Source: Actinacidiphila sp. DG2A-62
Lineage (GTDB): Bacteria > Actinomycetota > Actinomycetes > Streptomycetales > Streptomycetaceae
DNA: 64,000 nt
Direction of reading: 5' to 3'
NCBI RefSeq assembly: GCF_035825295.1
Contig: NZ_JAYMGI010000002.1
Coordinates: 7,330,001-7,394,000, forward strand
Part shown: piece after piece, positions 16,931-27,493 of the stretch
Position numbering within the stretch: position 1 is the first letter of the stretch
Layout: each line of letters begins with the position of its first letter
The notes under the pieces: generated by a model
Seen by the model: the letters and a program-made list of their open reading frames with translations, nothing else
Told to the model about the DNA's origin: nothing
The model's database searches: none
Position numbers and translations under genes: made by a program

Positions 16931-17997
16931 GTGCAATTGGTGCGACAAGAGGAGAGAACGTGACCGCTGACAGCGTCTCCGCGCTGCTGGAGAACGGCCG
17001 CATCCTGACCACACCGGTACTGCGCGCGGCCGTGGCACGCCTCGCCCCGCCGATGGACACCGTCGCCGCCTACCACTTCGGCTGGATCGACCAGGCGGGC
17101 CGGCCCGCGGACGGCGACGGCGGCAAGGCGGTGCGGCCCGCGCTCGCGGTGCTGTCGGCGCAGGCCGCGGGCGCCCCGCCGGAGACCGGCGTGCCGGGCG
17201 CGGTCGCGGTGGAACTCGTGCACAACTTCTCGCTGCTGCACGACGACCTGATGGACGGCGACGAGCAGCGCCGGCACCGCGACACGGTGTGGAAGGTGCA
17301 CGGTCCGGCCCAGGCGATCCTGGTCGGCGACGCGCTGTTCGCGCTGGCCAACGAGGTGCTGCTGGAGCAGGGCACGGTCGACGCGGGCCGGGCCACCCGG
17401 CGGCTGACCACGGCCACCCGCAAGCTGATCGACGGCCAGGCCCAGGACATCTCCTTCGAGCACCGCGAACGGGTCACCGTGCAGGAGTGCCTGGAGATGG
17501 AGGGCAACAAGACCGGCGCGCTGCTGGCCTGCGCCAGCTCCATCGGCGCGGTGCTCGGCGGGGCCTCGGAGTCCGACGCCGACGCGCTGGAGGAGTACGG
17601 CTACCACCTCGGGCTGGCCTTCCAGGCGATCGACGACCTGCTCGGCATCTGGGGGGACCCGGCGACGACCGGCAAGCAGACCTGGAGCGACCTGCGGCAG
17701 CGCAAGAAGTCGCTGCCGGTGGTGGCCGCGCTGGCGGCCGGGGGGTCGGCGTCGGAGCGGTTGGGTGAACTGCTGGCCGCCGACGCGAAGAATCTGGAAA
17801 ACGACGCCTTCAGCGAGGAAGAGTTCGCCATGCGTGCGGCGTTGATCGAGGAGGCCGGTGGCCGTGAGTGGACTTCGCAGGAAGCCCGCAGGCAGTACGC
17901 GACCGCGATCGCCGCGCTGGACAAAGTGGACATGCCAGACGAAGTCCAACGTAAGCTCGTAGGCCTGGCGGATTTTGTGGTGGTTCGCGAAAAGTAA
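16927..17997 (+). CDS. polyprenyl synthetase (farnesyl/geranylgeranyl diphosphate synthase family)
   Basis: A 356-residue trans-polyprenyl diphosphate synthase. The first Asp-rich motif is LLHDDLMDGD and the second is QAIDDLLGIWGD, with GKAVRPAL and EGNKTGALL around them. It should make farnesyl diphosphate for the HpnD reaction from IPP and DMAPP. The ATG at 16927 overlaps hpnE; a GTG at 16960 in the same frame has AGGAG five bases upstream and may be the true start (345 residues). The intergenic gap to shc is about 95 bases. Confidence 0.94.
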   Translation: MSAIGATRGENVTADSVSALLENGRILTTPVLRAAVARLAPPMDTVAAYHFGWIDQAGRPADGDGGKAVRPALAVLSAQAAGAPPETGVPGAVAVELVHNFSLLHDDLMDGDEQRRHRDTVWKVHGPAQAILVGDALFALANEVLLEQGTVDAGRATRRLTTATRKLIDGQAQDISFEHRERVTVQECLEMEGNKTGALLACASSIGAVLGGASESDADALEEYGYHLGLAFQAIDDLLGIWGDPATTGKQTWSDLRQRKKSLPVVAALAAGGSASERLGELLAADAKNLENDAFSEEEFAMRAALIEEAGGREWTSQEARRQYATAIAALDKVDMPDEVQRKLVGLADFVVVREK

Positions 17998-18092
17998 GCC
18001 GATGTGGAGCGCATGACGTCGCCGGTCCCTAACGTGTGACGGCAGACGGCCGCCCCCAACACCGCAGAAGTCTCAACTGCAAAGGGGAAGCC

Positions 18093-20141
18093 ATGACAGC
18101 GACGACCGACGGAAGTCCAGGGACGCCAGCCCGTAGGACGCCTTCGGCCAGCAGCGCCTCGTCGCCGGATCCTGTTCCATCCGGCGGAGCCGAGGCGGCG
18201 GCGCAGCGTGCCGTGCAGCGCGCCGCAGACCACCTTCTGGCACGGCAGCACCCGGACGGATGGTGGAAAGGCGACCTCGAAACCAACGTGACCATGGACG
18301 CCGAGGACCTGATGCTCCGTCAGTTCCTGGGCATCGACGATCCGTCGGTCACGGCCGCCTCGGCCCGCTGGATCCGTTCGCAGCAGCGTGAGGACGGCGC
18401 CTGGCCGACCTTCCACGGCGGCCCCGGGGACCTGTCGGCGACCGTCGAGGCGTACGTGGCGCTGCGGCTGGCCGGCGACGCGCCGGACGAGGCCCATATG
18501 CAGCTCGCCGCCAAGTGGTCGCGGGCCGAGGGCGGCGTGGCCTCCGCGCGGGTCTTCACCCGCATCTGGCTCGCCCTGTTCGGCTGGTGGAGCTGGGACG
18601 ACCTGCCCGAGCTGCCGCCGGAGGTCATCTACCTGCCCAAGTGGATGCCGCTGAACATCTACTCCTTCGGCTGCTGGGCCCGGCAGACCATCGTGCCGCT
18701 GACCGTGGTCGGCGCGCACCGCCCGGTGCGGCCGGCGCCGTTCGGCATCGACGAGCTGCACGTCGACCCCCGGCGGCCCAACCCGCCGCAGCGCAAGGCG
18801 CCGCTGACCTCGTGGGACGGCGTCTTCCAGCGGCTGGACCAGGTGCTGCACCTGTACCGCAGGATCAGCCCCCGGGTGGTGCGGCGCAGCGCGATGAACG
18901 CCTGCGCCCGCTGGATCATCGAGCGCCAGGAGGCCGACGGCTGCTGGGGCGGCATCCAGCCGCCCGCCGTCTACTCGGTGATCGCCCTGCACCTGCTCGG
19001 CTACGACCTGGACCACCCGGTGCTCAAGGCGGGCTTGGAGTCGCTGGATCGTTTCGCCGTGTGGCCCGAGGAGGGCGTGCGGATGATCGAGGCGTGCCAG
19101 TCCCCGGTCTGGGACACCTGCCTGGCCACCATCGCGCTCGCCGACTCCGGCCTGCCCGCCGACCACCCGGCGCTGATCAAGGCAGCCGACTGGATGCTCG
19201 GCGAGCAGATCACCCGTCCGGGCGACTGGTCGGTGCGCCGCCCGCAGCTCGCGCCCGGCGGCTGGGCCTTCGAGTTCCACAACGACAACTACCCCGACAT
19301 CGACGACACCGCCGAGGTCGTGCTGGCGCTGCGCCGGGTCGCCCACCCCGACCAGGCCAGGGTGGACACCGCCATCGACAAGGCGGTCCGCTGGAACGTC
19401 GGCATGCAGTCCAGGAACGGCGCCTGGGGCGCCTTCGACGCCGACAACACCAGCCCCTTCCCCAACCGGCTGCCGTTCTGCGACTTCGGCGAGGTCATCG
19501 ACCCGCCGTCGGCCGACGTCACCGCGCACGTCGTGGAGATGATGGCGGCGCTCGGCCTGGAGAAGGACCCGCACACCCGGCGCGGCATCGACTGGCTGCT
19601 GGCCGAGCAGGAGGACAACGGCGCCTGGTTCGGCCGCTGGGGGGTCAACTACATCTACGGCACCGGCTCCGCGGTGCCCGCGCTGACCGCCGCCGGCCTG
19701 CCCGCCTCCCACCCGGCGATCCGCAAGGCCGTCGCCTGGCTGGAGTCGGTGCAGAACGCCGACGGCGGCTGGGGCGAGGACCTGCGCTCCTACTCCGACC
19801 TGGAGTGGGCCGGCCGCGGCCACTCCACCGCCTCCCAGACCGCCTGGGCGCTGCTGGCGCTGCTGTCGGCCGGGGAGCGGGACAGCGACGCGGTCACCCG
19901 CGGCGTCGCCTGGCTGACCGCCACCCAGCAGGAGGACGGCTCCTGGGACGAGCCGTACTTCACCGGGACCGGCTTCCCCCGGGACTTCTCGATCAACTAC
20001 CACCTGTACCGCATGGTCTTCCCGCTCACCGCGCTCGGCCGCTACGTGCGCGACGAGCCCTTCGGAACCACGCACGTCGCGGCGACCGCGGCGACCACCG
20101 CCGGCGGCGTCCCCGCCGGCACGACAGGAAGGGGTGCCTAG
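18093..20141 (+). CDS. shc: squalene-hopene cyclase
   Basis: A 682-residue class II triterpene cyclase that folds squalene into hopene and hopanol at the membrane. The catalytic DxDD is DIDD at residues 402-405. QW repeats of the type QxxxGxW are visible several times (for example QREDGAW, QNADGGW, QQEDGSW). The Pro/Ser/Ala-rich first ~45 residues are probably disordered. The ATG at 18093 follows AAAGGGGAAG. It is the central gene of the operon, between squalene formation (hpnC-E) and side-chain building (hpnG, hpnH, hpnO). Confidence 0.97.
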   Translation: MTATTDGSPGTPARRTPSASSASSPDPVPSGGAEAAAQRAVQRAADHLLARQHPDGWWKGDLETNVTMDAEDLMLRQFLGIDDPSVTAASARWIRSQQREDGAWPTFHGGPGDLSATVEAYVALRLAGDAPDEAHMQLAAKWSRAEGGVASARVFTRIWLALFGWWSWDDLPELPPEVIYLPKWMPLNIYSFGCWARQTIVPLTVVGAHRPVRPAPFGIDELHVDPRRPNPPQRKAPLTSWDGVFQRLDQVLHLYRRISPRVVRRSAMNACARWIIERQEADGCWGGIQPPAVYSVIALHLLGYDLDHPVLKAGLESLDRFAVWPEEGVRMIEACQSPVWDTCLATIALADSGLPADHPALIKAADWMLGEQITRPGDWSVRRPQLAPGGWAFEFHNDNYPDIDDTAEVVLALRRVAHPDQARVDTAIDKAVRWNVGMQSRNGAWGAFDADNTSPFPNRLPFCDFGEVIDPPSADVTAHVVEMMAALGLEKDPHTRRGIDWLLAEQEDNGAWFGRWGVNYIYGTGSAVPALTAAGLPASHPAIRKAVAWLESVQNADGGWGEDLRSYSDLEWAGRGHSTASQTAWALLALLSAGERDSDAVTRGVAWLTATQQEDGSWDEPYFTGTGFPRDFSINYHLYRMVFPLTALGRYVRDEPFGTTHVAATAATTAGGVPAGTTGRGA

Positions 20142-20144
20142 TTC

Positions 20145-20786
20145 GTGGGCCATACCCGACCACCGCTGCTCGTGGTGTGCGCCCTGCGCATCGAGCGGTT
20201 CGCCCTGCGCAGGGGCGCGGCCAGGAGCGCCGCCTCGACCGCGGACGCTCCGGACCTCGCGGACACCGTGACCGTGCTGCGCACCGGCATGGGACCGAAA
20301 GCCGCGCACCACGCCGTGGTCGAGGCCCTGCACGACCCGAAACTGCACGACGCGGCCGTCGTCACGACCGGCTTCTGCGCGGGGCTCGCCCCGGGCATGC
20401 GGCCGGGCGACATCGTCGTCGCCGACGACGGCCACGAGAGCGCGGTGCTGGCCGCCGCGCTCAAGGCCGTCCTCGCCGACCGGGGCCACACCGTGCACAC
20501 CGGCACCCTGGCGGAATCCGACCATGTCGTGCGGGGCGCCGAGCGCACCGCACTCGCGGCGACCGGTGCCATCGCCGTCGACATGGAATCGGCCGCGATG
20601 CGGCGCGCCGCGCTCTCCGAGGGCGCGCACCGCGTCGCGGCCGCGCGCGTCGTCGTCGACACGCCCGAGTACGAACTCGTGCGCGTCGGAACGCTTCGCA
20701 CCGGGATCATCGCTTTCCGGGTGCTCAGAGATCTTGTTCCCGCCCTTCTCGAATGGCACCGCACTACCGCGCTCCCCTGGAGGTGA
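20145..20786 (+). CDS. hpnG: hopanoid-associated nucleoside phosphorylase HpnG
   Basis: A 213-residue protein of the purine-nucleoside/MTA phosphorylase fold. In hopanoid producers HpnG removes adenine from adenosylhopane to give ribosylhopane. The seven-stranded core shows as VVTTGFCAGLAPGM and AIAVDMESAAMRRAAL, the latter carrying the MES-type ribose-binding Glu. GTG at 20145 is taken as start, four bases after the shc stop. The AGGAAGGGG site is about 10 bases further upstream than ideal. hpnH, which makes its substrate, follows directly. Confidence 0.92.
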   Translation: MGHTRPPLLVVCALRIERFALRRGAARSAASTADAPDLADTVTVLRTGMGPKAAHHAVVEALHDPKLHDAAVVTTGFCAGLAPGMRPGDIVVADDGHESAVLAAALKAVLADRGHTVHTGTLAESDHVVRGAERTALAATGAIAVDMESAAMRRAALSEGAHRVAAARVVVDTPEYELVRVGTLRTGIIAFRVLRDLVPALLEWHRTTALPWR

Positions 20787-20791
20787 GCTAG

Positions 20792-21820
20792 ATGGCCATG
20801 CCGCTCCGTCAGACCATCCGTGTCGCGTCGTACCTCTTCGAACAGAAAATGGTCAGGCGCCGCGAAAAGTTCCCGCTCATCGTCGAACTCGAACCGCTCT
20901 TCGCCTGCAACCTCAAATGCGAGGGCTGCGGCAAGATCCAGCACCCGGCCGGGGTGCTGAAGCAGCGCATGCCGGTGGCACAGGCCGTCGGCGCGGTGCT
21001 GGAATCGGGTGCGCCGATGGTGTCGATCGCGGGCGGCGAGCCGCTGATGCACCCCCAGATCGACGAGATCGTGCGGCAGCTCGTAGCCCGTAAGAAGTAC
21101 GTGTTCCTGTGCACCAACGCGCTGCTGCTGCGCAAGAAGATGGACAAGTTCACCCCGTCGCCGTATTTCGCCTTCACCGTGCACATCGACGGCATGCGCG
21201 AGCGGCACGACGAGTCGGTGGCCAAGGAGGGCACCTTCGACGAGGCCGTGGAGGCGATCAAGGAGGCCAAGCGCCGCGGCTTCCGGGTGACCACCAACTC
21301 CACCTTCTTCAACACCGACACCCCGCAGACGATCATCGAGGTGCTCGACTACCTCAACGACGACCTGCAGGTCGACGAGATGATGCTGTCGCCCGCCTAC
21401 GCCTACGAGAAGGCGCCCGACCAGGACCACTTCCTGGGCGTGGAGCAGACCCGCGAGCTGTTCCGCAAGGCCTTCGGCGACGGCAACCGCAAGCGGTGGC
21501 GCCTGAACCACAGCCCGCTGTTCCTGGACTTCCTGGAGGGCAAGGCGGACTTCCCCTGCACGGCCTGGGCCATCCCCAACTACTCCCTGTTCGGCTGGCA
21601 GCGCCCCTGCTACCTGATGAGCGACGGCTACGTCCCCACGTACCAGGAGCTGATCGACAAGACCGACTGGGACAAGTACGGCCGCGGCCGGGACGCCCGC
21701 TGCGACAACTGCATGGCCCACTGCGGCTACGAGCCGACCGCCGTCCTCGCGACCATGGGCTCGCTGAAGGAGTCCATCCGCGCCGCCCGGGAGACCGTCG
21801 CGTCGAACCGCGCCAAGTGA
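20792..21820 (+). CDS. hpnH: adenosyl-hopene transferase HpnH (radical SAM)
   Basis: A 342-residue radical SAM enzyme that attaches the adenosyl group to hopene, opening the C35 side chain. The [4Fe-4S] cluster ligands are Cys39, Cys43 and Cys46 in CNLKCEGC, and [11 protein letters not shown] is the SAM-binding GGE motif. A C-terminal cysteine group ([13 protein letters not shown]) is usual for the family. ATG at 20792 sits after GGAGG at the end of hpnG. About 125 bases separate it from dxs; in S. coelicolor I recall an ispG gene in this position, but none is here. Confidence 0.96.
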   Translation: MAMPLRQTIRVASYLFEQKMVRRREKFPLIVELEPLFACNLKCEGCGKIQHPAGVLKQRMPVAQAVGAVLESGAPMVSIAGGEPLMHPQIDEIVRQLVARKKYVFLCTNALLLRKKMDKFTPSPYFAFTVHIDGMRERHDESVAKEGTFDEAVEAIKEAKRRGFRVTTNSTFFNTDTPQTIIEVLDYLNDDLQVDEMMLSPAYAYEKAPDQDHFLGVEQTRELFRKAFGDGNRKRWRLNHSPLFLDFLEGKADFPCTAWAIPNYSLFGWQRPCYLMSDGYVPTYQELIDKTDWDKYGRGRDARCDNCMAHCGYEPTAVLATMGSLKESIRAARETVASNRAK

Positions 21821-21945
21821 CGACCGCGGACGAGTCACCGGCCGGCGCCCACGGGTCCGGCCGGTGGCTCGTCCGCGTACCGTCGGCGGCCACGGACAGG
21901 AGACCGCCGATACGCACCCATCCGGCAGGGGAACGAGGTCTGCAC

Positions 21946-23904
21946 ATGTCGATGCTGGAGAACATCAGAAGCCCGCGCGACCTGAAGGCGCTGCCCGACG
22001 GCCGGCTCGACGAGCTCGCCGCGGACATCCGCCACTTCCTCGTCCAGACCGTGGCCAGGACCGGCGGCCACCTGGGGCCCAATCTCGGCGTGGTGGAGCT
22101 GACCATCGCGCTGCACCGCGTCTTCGACTCGCCGGCCGACCGCATCCTGTGGGACACCGGCCACCAGGCCTACGTCCACAAGATCCTCACCGGCCGCCAG
22201 GACTTCTCCAAGCTGCGCAGCAAGGGCGGCCTGTCCGGCTACCCCTCGCGCGCGGAGTCCGAGCACGACGTGATCGAGAACAGCCACGCCTCCACCGTGC
22301 TGGGCTGGGCCGACGGCCTGGCCAAGGCCAACGAGGTGCGCCACCGCAGCGACCACGTGGTGGCCGTCATCGGCGACGGCGCGCTCACCGGCGGAATGGC
22401 CTGGGAGGCGCTGAACAACATCGCCGCCGCCAAGGACCGCCCGCTGATCATCGTGGTCAACGACAACGAGCGCTCCTACGCCCCCACCATCGGCGGCCTG
22501 GCCAACCACCTCGCCACCCTGCGCACCACCGACGGCTACGAGCGCTTCCTGTCCTGGGGCAAACAGCTCCTCCAGCAGACCCCGGTGGTCGGCCGCCCCC
22601 TCTACGAGTCGCTGCACGGTGCCAAGAAGGGCTTCAAGGACGCCTTCGCGCCGCAGGGCATGTTCGAGGACCTGGGGCTGAAGTACCTCGGCCCGATCGA
22701 CGGCCACGACATCGCCGCGGTGGAGTCCGCGCTGCGCCGCGCCCGCCGCTTCCACGGCCCGGTGCTGGTGCACTGCCTGACCGAGAAGGGCCGCGGCTAC
22801 CCGGCCGCCGAGCAGGACGAGGCGGACCGCTTCCACACCGTGGGCGCGATGGACCCGCTGACCTGCGCGCCGCTCGCGCCCTCCGCGGGCCCGTCGTGGA
22901 CCTCGGTGTTCGGCGACGAGATGGTGCGGATCGGGGCCGAGCGGCCCGACGTGGTCGCCATCACCGCCGCCATGCTCCAGCCGGTGGGCCTGGCGAAGTT
23001 CGCCGAGGCGTTCCCCGACCGCGTCTTCGACGTCGGCATCGCCGAGCAGCACGCGGCGACCTCGGCCGCGGGCCTGGCCACCGGCGGCCTGCACCCGGTC
23101 GTCGCGGTCTACGCGACGTTCCTGAACCGGGCCTTCGACCAGGTGCTGATGGATGTCGCACTGCACAACTGCGGGGTGACGTTCGTGCTGGACCGGGCCG
23201 GCGTGACCGGCGTGGACGGCGCCTCGCACAACGGCATGTGGGACATGTCGATCCTCCAGGTGGTGCCCTCCCTGCGGATCGCCGCGCCGCGCGACGCCGA
23301 CCAGCTGCGGGCGCAGCTGCGTGAGGCGATCGCGGTGGACGACGCGCCCACCGTGGTCCGCTTCCCCAAGGAGACCGCGGGCGAGGCCGTCCCCGCCGTC
23401 GGCCGCGTCGGCGGCATGGACGTGCTGCACACCCCGGCCGACGGTCTCGGCGAGGACGTGCTGCTGGTGGCCGTGGGCGCGCTGGCCGGCGCCTGCCTGT
23501 CCGCCGCCGACCTGCTCGCCGGGCGCGGCATCGGCGTCACCGTGGTGGACCCGCGCTGGGTCAAGCCGGTCGACCCCGAGCTGCCGGGCCTGGCCGCCCG
23601 GCACCGGCTGGTGGCCGTGGTGGAGGACAACGGCCGGGCCGGCGGCGTCGGCTCCTCGGTCGCCCAGGCGCTGCGCGACGCCGGGGTGGACGTGCCGCTG
23701 CGCGACTACGGCATTCCGCAGCAGTTCCTCGCGCACGCCAAGCGCGGCGAGGTGCTGGCCGACATCGGGCTGACCCCGGCCGAGATCGCCGGCGGCATCG
23801 GCGCGGCGCTGACCCGTATCGACGCGCGCGCCGCCGTGCCGGCCGTCCGCGGCGGCGACCCCGTACCCCAGGGCAAGGACATGCAAGGAGCAGGAGAGCG
23901 ATGA
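21946..23904 (+). CDS. dxs: 1-deoxy-D-xylulose-5-phosphate synthase
   Basis: A 652-residue thiamine-diphosphate transketolase-like enzyme, first step of the MEP isoprenoid route (pyruvate plus glyceraldehyde-3-phosphate). [16 protein letters not shown] is the thiamine/Mg site and [16 protein letters not shown] holds the catalytic Glu. The length and the C-terminal transketolase domain are normal. ATG at 21946 is chosen; ATG 21952 is two codons inside. The stop overlaps hpnO as ATGA. Being inside the hopanoid operon, this is probably an operon-dedicated copy that boosts precursor supply; whether a second dxs exists elsewhere cannot be seen. Confidence 0.96.
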   Translation: MSMLENIRSPRDLKALPDGRLDELAADIRHFLVQTVARTGGHLGPNLGVVELTIALHRVFDSPADRILWDTGHQAYVHKILTGRQDFSKLRSKGGLSGYPSRAESEHDVIENSHASTVLGWADGLAKANEVRHRSDHVVAVIGDGALTGGMAWEALNNIAAAKDRPLIIVVNDNERSYAPTIGGLANHLATLRTTDGYERFLSWGKQLLQQTPVVGRPLYESLHGAKKGFKDAFAPQGMFEDLGLKYLGPIDGHDIAAVESALRRARRFHGPVLVHCLTEKGRGYPAAEQDEADRFHTVGAMDPLTCAPLAPSAGPSWTSVFGDEMVRIGAERPDVVAITAAMLQPVGLAKFAEAFPDRVFDVGIAEQHAATSAAGLATGGLHPVVAVYATFLNRAFDQVLMDVALHNCGVTFVLDRAGVTGVDGASHNGMWDMSILQVVPSLRIAAPRDADQLRAQLREAIAVDDAPTVVRFPKETAGEAVPAVGRVGGMDVLHTPADGLGEDVLLVAVGALAGACLSAADLLAGRGIGVTVVDPRWVKPVDPELPGLAARHRLVAVVEDNGRAGGVGSSVAQALRDAGVDVPLRDYGIPQQFLAHAKRGEVLADIGLTPAEIAGGIGAALTRIDARAAVPAVRGGDPVPQGKDMQGAGER

Positions 23905-25328
23905 CAGCGTCCGACGGCACCCAGACGGCGCCGGCGACCGAGCCGACCAAGGGCTTCGACCTGGCGACGCTGCTCGCCGAGCGCGGCGGCGAGCGCTACG
24001 AGCTGCACGCCAGGTACCTCAACCACCAACTGCCGCGCATGCTGCACACCATCGGCTTCGACAAGGTCTACGAACGGGCCGAGGGCGCCCACTTCTGGGA
24101 CGACGAGGGCAACGACTACCTCGACATGCTCGCCGGCTTCGGCGTGATGGGCGTGGGCCGGCACCACCCGGTGGTCCGCAAGGCGCTGCACGACGTCCTC
24201 GACGCCGGACTGGCCGACCTCACCCGGTTCGACTGCCAGCCGCTGCCCGGCCTGCTCGCCGAGAAGCTCCTCGCGCACACCCCGCACCTGGACCGGGTGT
24301 TCTTCGGCAACAGCGGCACCGAGGCGGTCGAGACCGCGCTGAAGTTCGCCCGCTACGCCACCGGGAAGCCGCGCGTGCTGTACTGCACCCGCTCCTTCCA
24401 CGGCCTGACCACCGGCTCGCTGTCGGTCAACGGCGAGAGCGGCTTCAAGGACGGCTTCGCGCCGCTGCTGCCGGACACCGCCGTCGAGGTCGGCGACCTG
24501 GACGCGCTGGCCAGTGAGCTGAAGCGGGGCGACGTGGCCGCGCTGATCGTGGAGCCGATCCAGGGCCACGGCGTGCACATCCCGCCGCCCGGCTACCTGC
24601 GCGCCGCCCAGGAGCTGCTGCACCGGCACAAGGCGCTGCTGATCTGCGACGAGGTGCAGACCGGCATCGGCAGGACCGGCACCTTTTGGGCCTACCAGCA
24701 GGAGGAGGGCGTCGAGCCGGACCTGCTGACGGTCGCCAAGACGCTGTCCGGCGGCTACGTCCCGGTGGGCGCCACGCTCGGCCGGGACTGGATCTTCAAG
24801 AAGGTCTACTCCTCGATGGACCGGGTGCTGGTGCACTCGGCGAGCTTCGGCTCCAACGCGCAGGCGATGGCAGCCGGCCTGGCCACCTTGTCGGTCGTCG
24901 AGGACGAGCAGCTGGTGGAGAACTCCCGCCGGGTCGGCGGCCTGCTGCGCGACCGGCTGGCCGCGCTCACCGACCGGTACGAGTTCCTGAAGGAGGTCCG
25001 CGGGCGCGGCCTGATGGTCGCCATCGAGTTCGGCCGGCCCAAGTCGCTGGGCCTGCGCAGCCGCTGGACGATGCTGCAGGCCGCCCGCAAGGGCCTGTTC
25101 GCGCAGATGGTGGTGGTGCCGCTGCTGCAGCGGCACCGCATCCTCACCCAGGTCTCCGGCGACCACATCGAGGTCATCAAGCTGATCCCGCCGCTGGTCT
25201 TCGACGAGGCCGACGTGGACCGCTTCGTCACCGCGTTCACCGCGGTGATGGACGACGCGGAGGGCGGCGGCGGCCTGATGTGGGACTTCGGCAAGACCCT
25301 GGTCAAGCAGGCCGTCGCCAACCGCTGA
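23901..25328 (+). CDS. hpnO: class III aminotransferase HpnO (aminobacteriohopanetriol synthesis)
   Basis: A 475-residue PLP enzyme of the ornithine/acetylornithine aminotransferase class. The PLP Lys is Lys280 in TVAKTLSGG, and [15 protein letters not shown] and [15 protein letters not shown] are the cofactor-binding segments. In hopanoid clusters this protein aminates the ribosylhopane-derived aldehyde to give aminobacteriohopanetriol. It overlaps dxs by 4 bases and is the last gene of the operon. The 93 bases after it, before a convergent phosphatase gene, are low-complexity ggc/cgg-rich DNA. Confidence 0.93.
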   Translation: MTASDGTQTAPATEPTKGFDLATLLAERGGERYELHARYLNHQLPRMLHTIGFDKVYERAEGAHFWDDEGNDYLDMLAGFGVMGVGRHHPVVRKALHDVLDAGLADLTRFDCQPLPGLLAEKLLAHTPHLDRVFFGNSGTEAVETALKFARYATGKPRVLYCTRSFHGLTTGSLSVNGESGFKDGFAPLLPDTAVEVGDLDALASELKRGDVAALIVEPIQGHGVHIPPPGYLRAAQELLHRHKALLICDEVQTGIGRTGTFWAYQQEEGVEPDLLTVAKTLSGGYVPVGATLGRDWIFKKVYSSMDRVLVHSASFGSNAQAMAAGLATLSVVEDEQLVENSRRVGGLLRDRLAALTDRYEFLKEVRGRGLMVAIEFGRPKSLGLRSRWTMLQAARKGLFAQMVVVPLLQRHRILTQVSGDHIEVIKLIPPLVFDEADVDRFVTAFTAVMDDAEGGGGLMWDFGKTLVKQAVANR

Positions 25329-25421
25329 CGGGGGCCCGGCCGGGCCCGACGCGGCCCGGCGGGCTCGGCGGGCCTGGCGGGCTCGGTCCGGTCGGTCCGG
25401 TCGGGCTTCGGCCGGCCCGGC

Positions 25422-26336
25422 TCAGTCCGCGGTGAGGAACCGCTCCTGGAGCAGGGCCCGGCGCGCGTGGCCGAGCCCGAGGCCCTCCTCCAGGTAGCGG
25501 TCCACCGAGCCCCAGCGCTCCTCCATCGTGGCGAACGCGGTGTGCAGGTACTCCAGCCGCGCCTCGAACAGCGGCGCGAGCAGCTCGCTCACCACCGGGT
25601 CGATGTCCGTTCCGCTGCTGCCGTCGCCGCGCACGACCTTGTAGCGGCGGTGCCGGGCGTTGCTCGCCAGGTAGTCCTCCTCGATCGCCGAGCGCCGCAC
25701 GCCGAGCGCCAGGAGCACGATCGCCATCGTCGTCCCGGCCCGGTCCTTGCCCGCGGCGCAGTGCATCAGCGCCGGGGCCGCCGGGTCGCCGTCGTCGGCG
25801 AGCATCGCCAGCACCCGGCCGTGCTCCCCGGTGCGCTCCAGGACCAGCGCGCGGTAGGCCGCGGTCATCCGGGCCGCCGCCCGGCCCTCGCCGAGCAGTT
25901 CGCGCAGCGCCGCCACGTCGCCGTTGCGCACGATGCTCCAGAAGCCGGCGCCCTGCGCGCCCTCCGCGGGGTCGCTGAGCGGCAGGTTGAGGTTGCGGGT
26001 GCCGGGCAGCGCGGTGTCCGGGCCCTCCAGCGCGATGTCGTCGCGGTTGCGGAAGTCGAAGACGGTGTGCAGCCCGAGCCCGGCCAGGTACGCGGCGTCG
26101 TCCTCGGTGGCGTGCGCGAGGTGGCCGCTGCGGAAGAGCAGGCCGGGGCGCACCCGGCGGCCGTCCTCGGTCGGCAGCCCGCCGACGTCGCGGAAGTTGC
26201 GCACGCCCGTCAGCGCGGGCTCCGGCGCCGGCTCCCACGACGGCGACCCGGCCGGTCGCGCCGGTCCCGCCGCCGCTCCCGCTCCCGCCGCCCCGGCCGG
26301 TCCCGCGGGGGCGTCCTGGCTCGCTTCCTGCGTCAC
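25422..26336 (-). CDS. tyrosine/serine protein phosphatase, DSP-like
   Basis: A 304-residue phosphatase of the Tyr_phosphatase3 (MptpB-like) type. The active-site loop is HCAAGKDRAG with nucleophile Cys193; upstream GVRNFRDVGG and FRSGHLAHA are family hallmarks. Such enzymes act on phosphotyrosine or phosphoinositides. I choose the GTG at 26336, which has AAGGAG five bases upstream, over the longer open frame. The first ~50 residues are Ala/Pro/Gly-rich and probably flexible. No secretion signal is seen. It is convergent with hpnO and divergent from the SGNH hydrolase gene. Confidence 0.9.
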   Translation of the reverse strand: MTQEASQDAPAGPAGAAGAGAAAGPARPAGSPSWEPAPEPALTGVRNFRDVGGLPTEDGRRVRPGLLFRSGHLAHATEDDAAYLAGLGLHTVFDFRNRDDIALEGPDTALPGTRNLNLPLSDPAEGAQGAGFWSIVRNGDVAALRELLGEGRAAARMTAAYRALVLERTGEHGRVLAMLADDGDPAAPALMHCAAGKDRAGTTMAIVLLALGVRRSAIEEDYLASNARHRRYKVVRGDGSSGTDIDPVVSELLAPLFEARLEYLHTAFATMEERWGSVDRYLEEGLGLGHARRALLQERFLTAD

Positions 26337-26607
26337 CTGTGCTCCTTTTCCCGCACCGGCGCGCTCCCTCGCGCCCGGTGCGCTGCGGCTCGTCCCGCGG
26401 CCCGGGCCGCCCGTCCGGCAGCCCCGCGCGGCTGGGGCCTGTCGTGTGGATCTCCGCGGCCCCAGTGCCGACGATACGGCAGCGGCGCCGGCGCGCAGGC
26501 CCGCGTATTCCGGCTGGCGGCGGGGTGACCTGGTGGGATGAATCACGTCGCACGCCCGCGTCCCTACGGTCGCGTAGGTCGCGGGGTGAGGGGAAAGATG
26601 GCGGGAC

Positions 26608-27474
26608 GTGGCTGACAGTTCGCGCAAGGACAACGGCATCTCCGGCAACCCCGGCGCCTCGGACGGGACCCGCGCGCCGCGCGCCTCCGGCGACCCCGGC
26701 GCCTTCGGATCGTACACCGCGGTGGGGGACAGCTTCACCGAGGGCGTCGGCGACCCCGGCCCCGACGGCAGCTTCGTCGGGTGGGCCGACCGGCTCGCCC
26801 TGCTGCTCGCCGAGAACCGCGCGGCGGCCGGGCCGCCCGGCGACTTCCGCTACGCCAATCTGGCGGTGCGCGGCAAGCTGCTGGACCAGATCGTCGCCGA
26901 GCAGGTGCCGCGCGCGGTGGAACTCGCCCCGGACCTGGTGACCTTCTGCGGCGGCGGCAACGACATCCTGCGCCCCGGCTCCGACCCGGACGCGGTCGCG
27001 GCCCGCTTCGAGGCCGCCGTCGCCGACCTGACCGCCGCGGTCGGCACGGTGATGGTCTGCACCGGCTTCGACACCCGCGGGGTGCCGGTGCTCGGCCTGC
27101 TGCGCGGCAAGATCGCCACGTACAACGCGCACATCAGGGCGGTGGCCGACCGCTACGGCTGCCCGGTGCTCGACCTGTGGTCGCTGCGCTCGGTGCAGGA
27201 CCGGCGGGCCTGGAGCGAGGACCGGCTGCACCTGTCCACCCAGGGCCACACCCGGGTGGCGCTGCGCGCCGCGCAGGTGCTGGGGCTCACGCCGCCGGCC
27301 GACCCGGACGAGCCGTGGCCGCCGCAGTCCCGGCGGCTGCCCTCGGAGGTGCGCAGGGAGAACATCCAGTGGGCGCGCGCGTACCTGGTGCCGTGGATCG
27401 GCCGCCGGCTGCGCGGGGAGTCCTCGGGCGACGACGTCGAGCCCAAGCGCCCCGACCTGCTGCCGCTGCGGTGA
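26608..27474 (+). CDS. SGNH/GDSL hydrolase family protein
   Basis: A 288-residue SGNH-fold esterase/lipase-like enzyme. Block I carries the nucleophile in AVGDSFTEG, block III is CGGGNDIL, and the catalytic Asp/His pair is DRLHLSTQGH. No signal peptide is visible, so a cytosolic role is likely. The substrate is unknown. The first ~30 residues are low-complexity. GTG at 26608 is the only reasonable start after the divergent promoter region. A short hairpin follows the stop. Confidence 0.9.
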   Translation: MADSSRKDNGISGNPGASDGTRAPRASGDPGAFGSYTAVGDSFTEGVGDPGPDGSFVGWADRLALLLAENRAAAGPPGDFRYANLAVRGKLLDQIVAEQVPRAVELAPDLVTFCGGGNDILRPGSDPDAVAARFEAAVADLTAAVGTVMVCTGFDTRGVPVLGLLRGKIATYNAHIRAVADRYGCPVLDLWSLRSVQDRRAWSEDRLHLSTQGHTRVALRAAQVLGLTPPADPDEPWPPQSRRLPSEVRRENIQWARAYLVPWIGRRLRGESSGDDVEPKRPDLLPLR

Positions 27475-27493
27475 GCTGACCGGAAACGTCAGC
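27475..27493. terminator. short hairpin between convergent genes
   Basis: A 6-bp stem (gctgac / gtcagc) with a 7-base loop spans the 14-base gap between the SGNH hydrolase and the kinase-like gene and enters the end of the latter. It is a weak terminator candidate. Confidence 0.4.

Noticed and set aside
17601-20759. A 1052-residue open frame on the minus strand opposite the polyprenyl synthase, shc and hpnG.
   Set aside because: It is an antisense shadow created by high GC at third codon positions. It has no recognisable domain and covers three well-supported genes.
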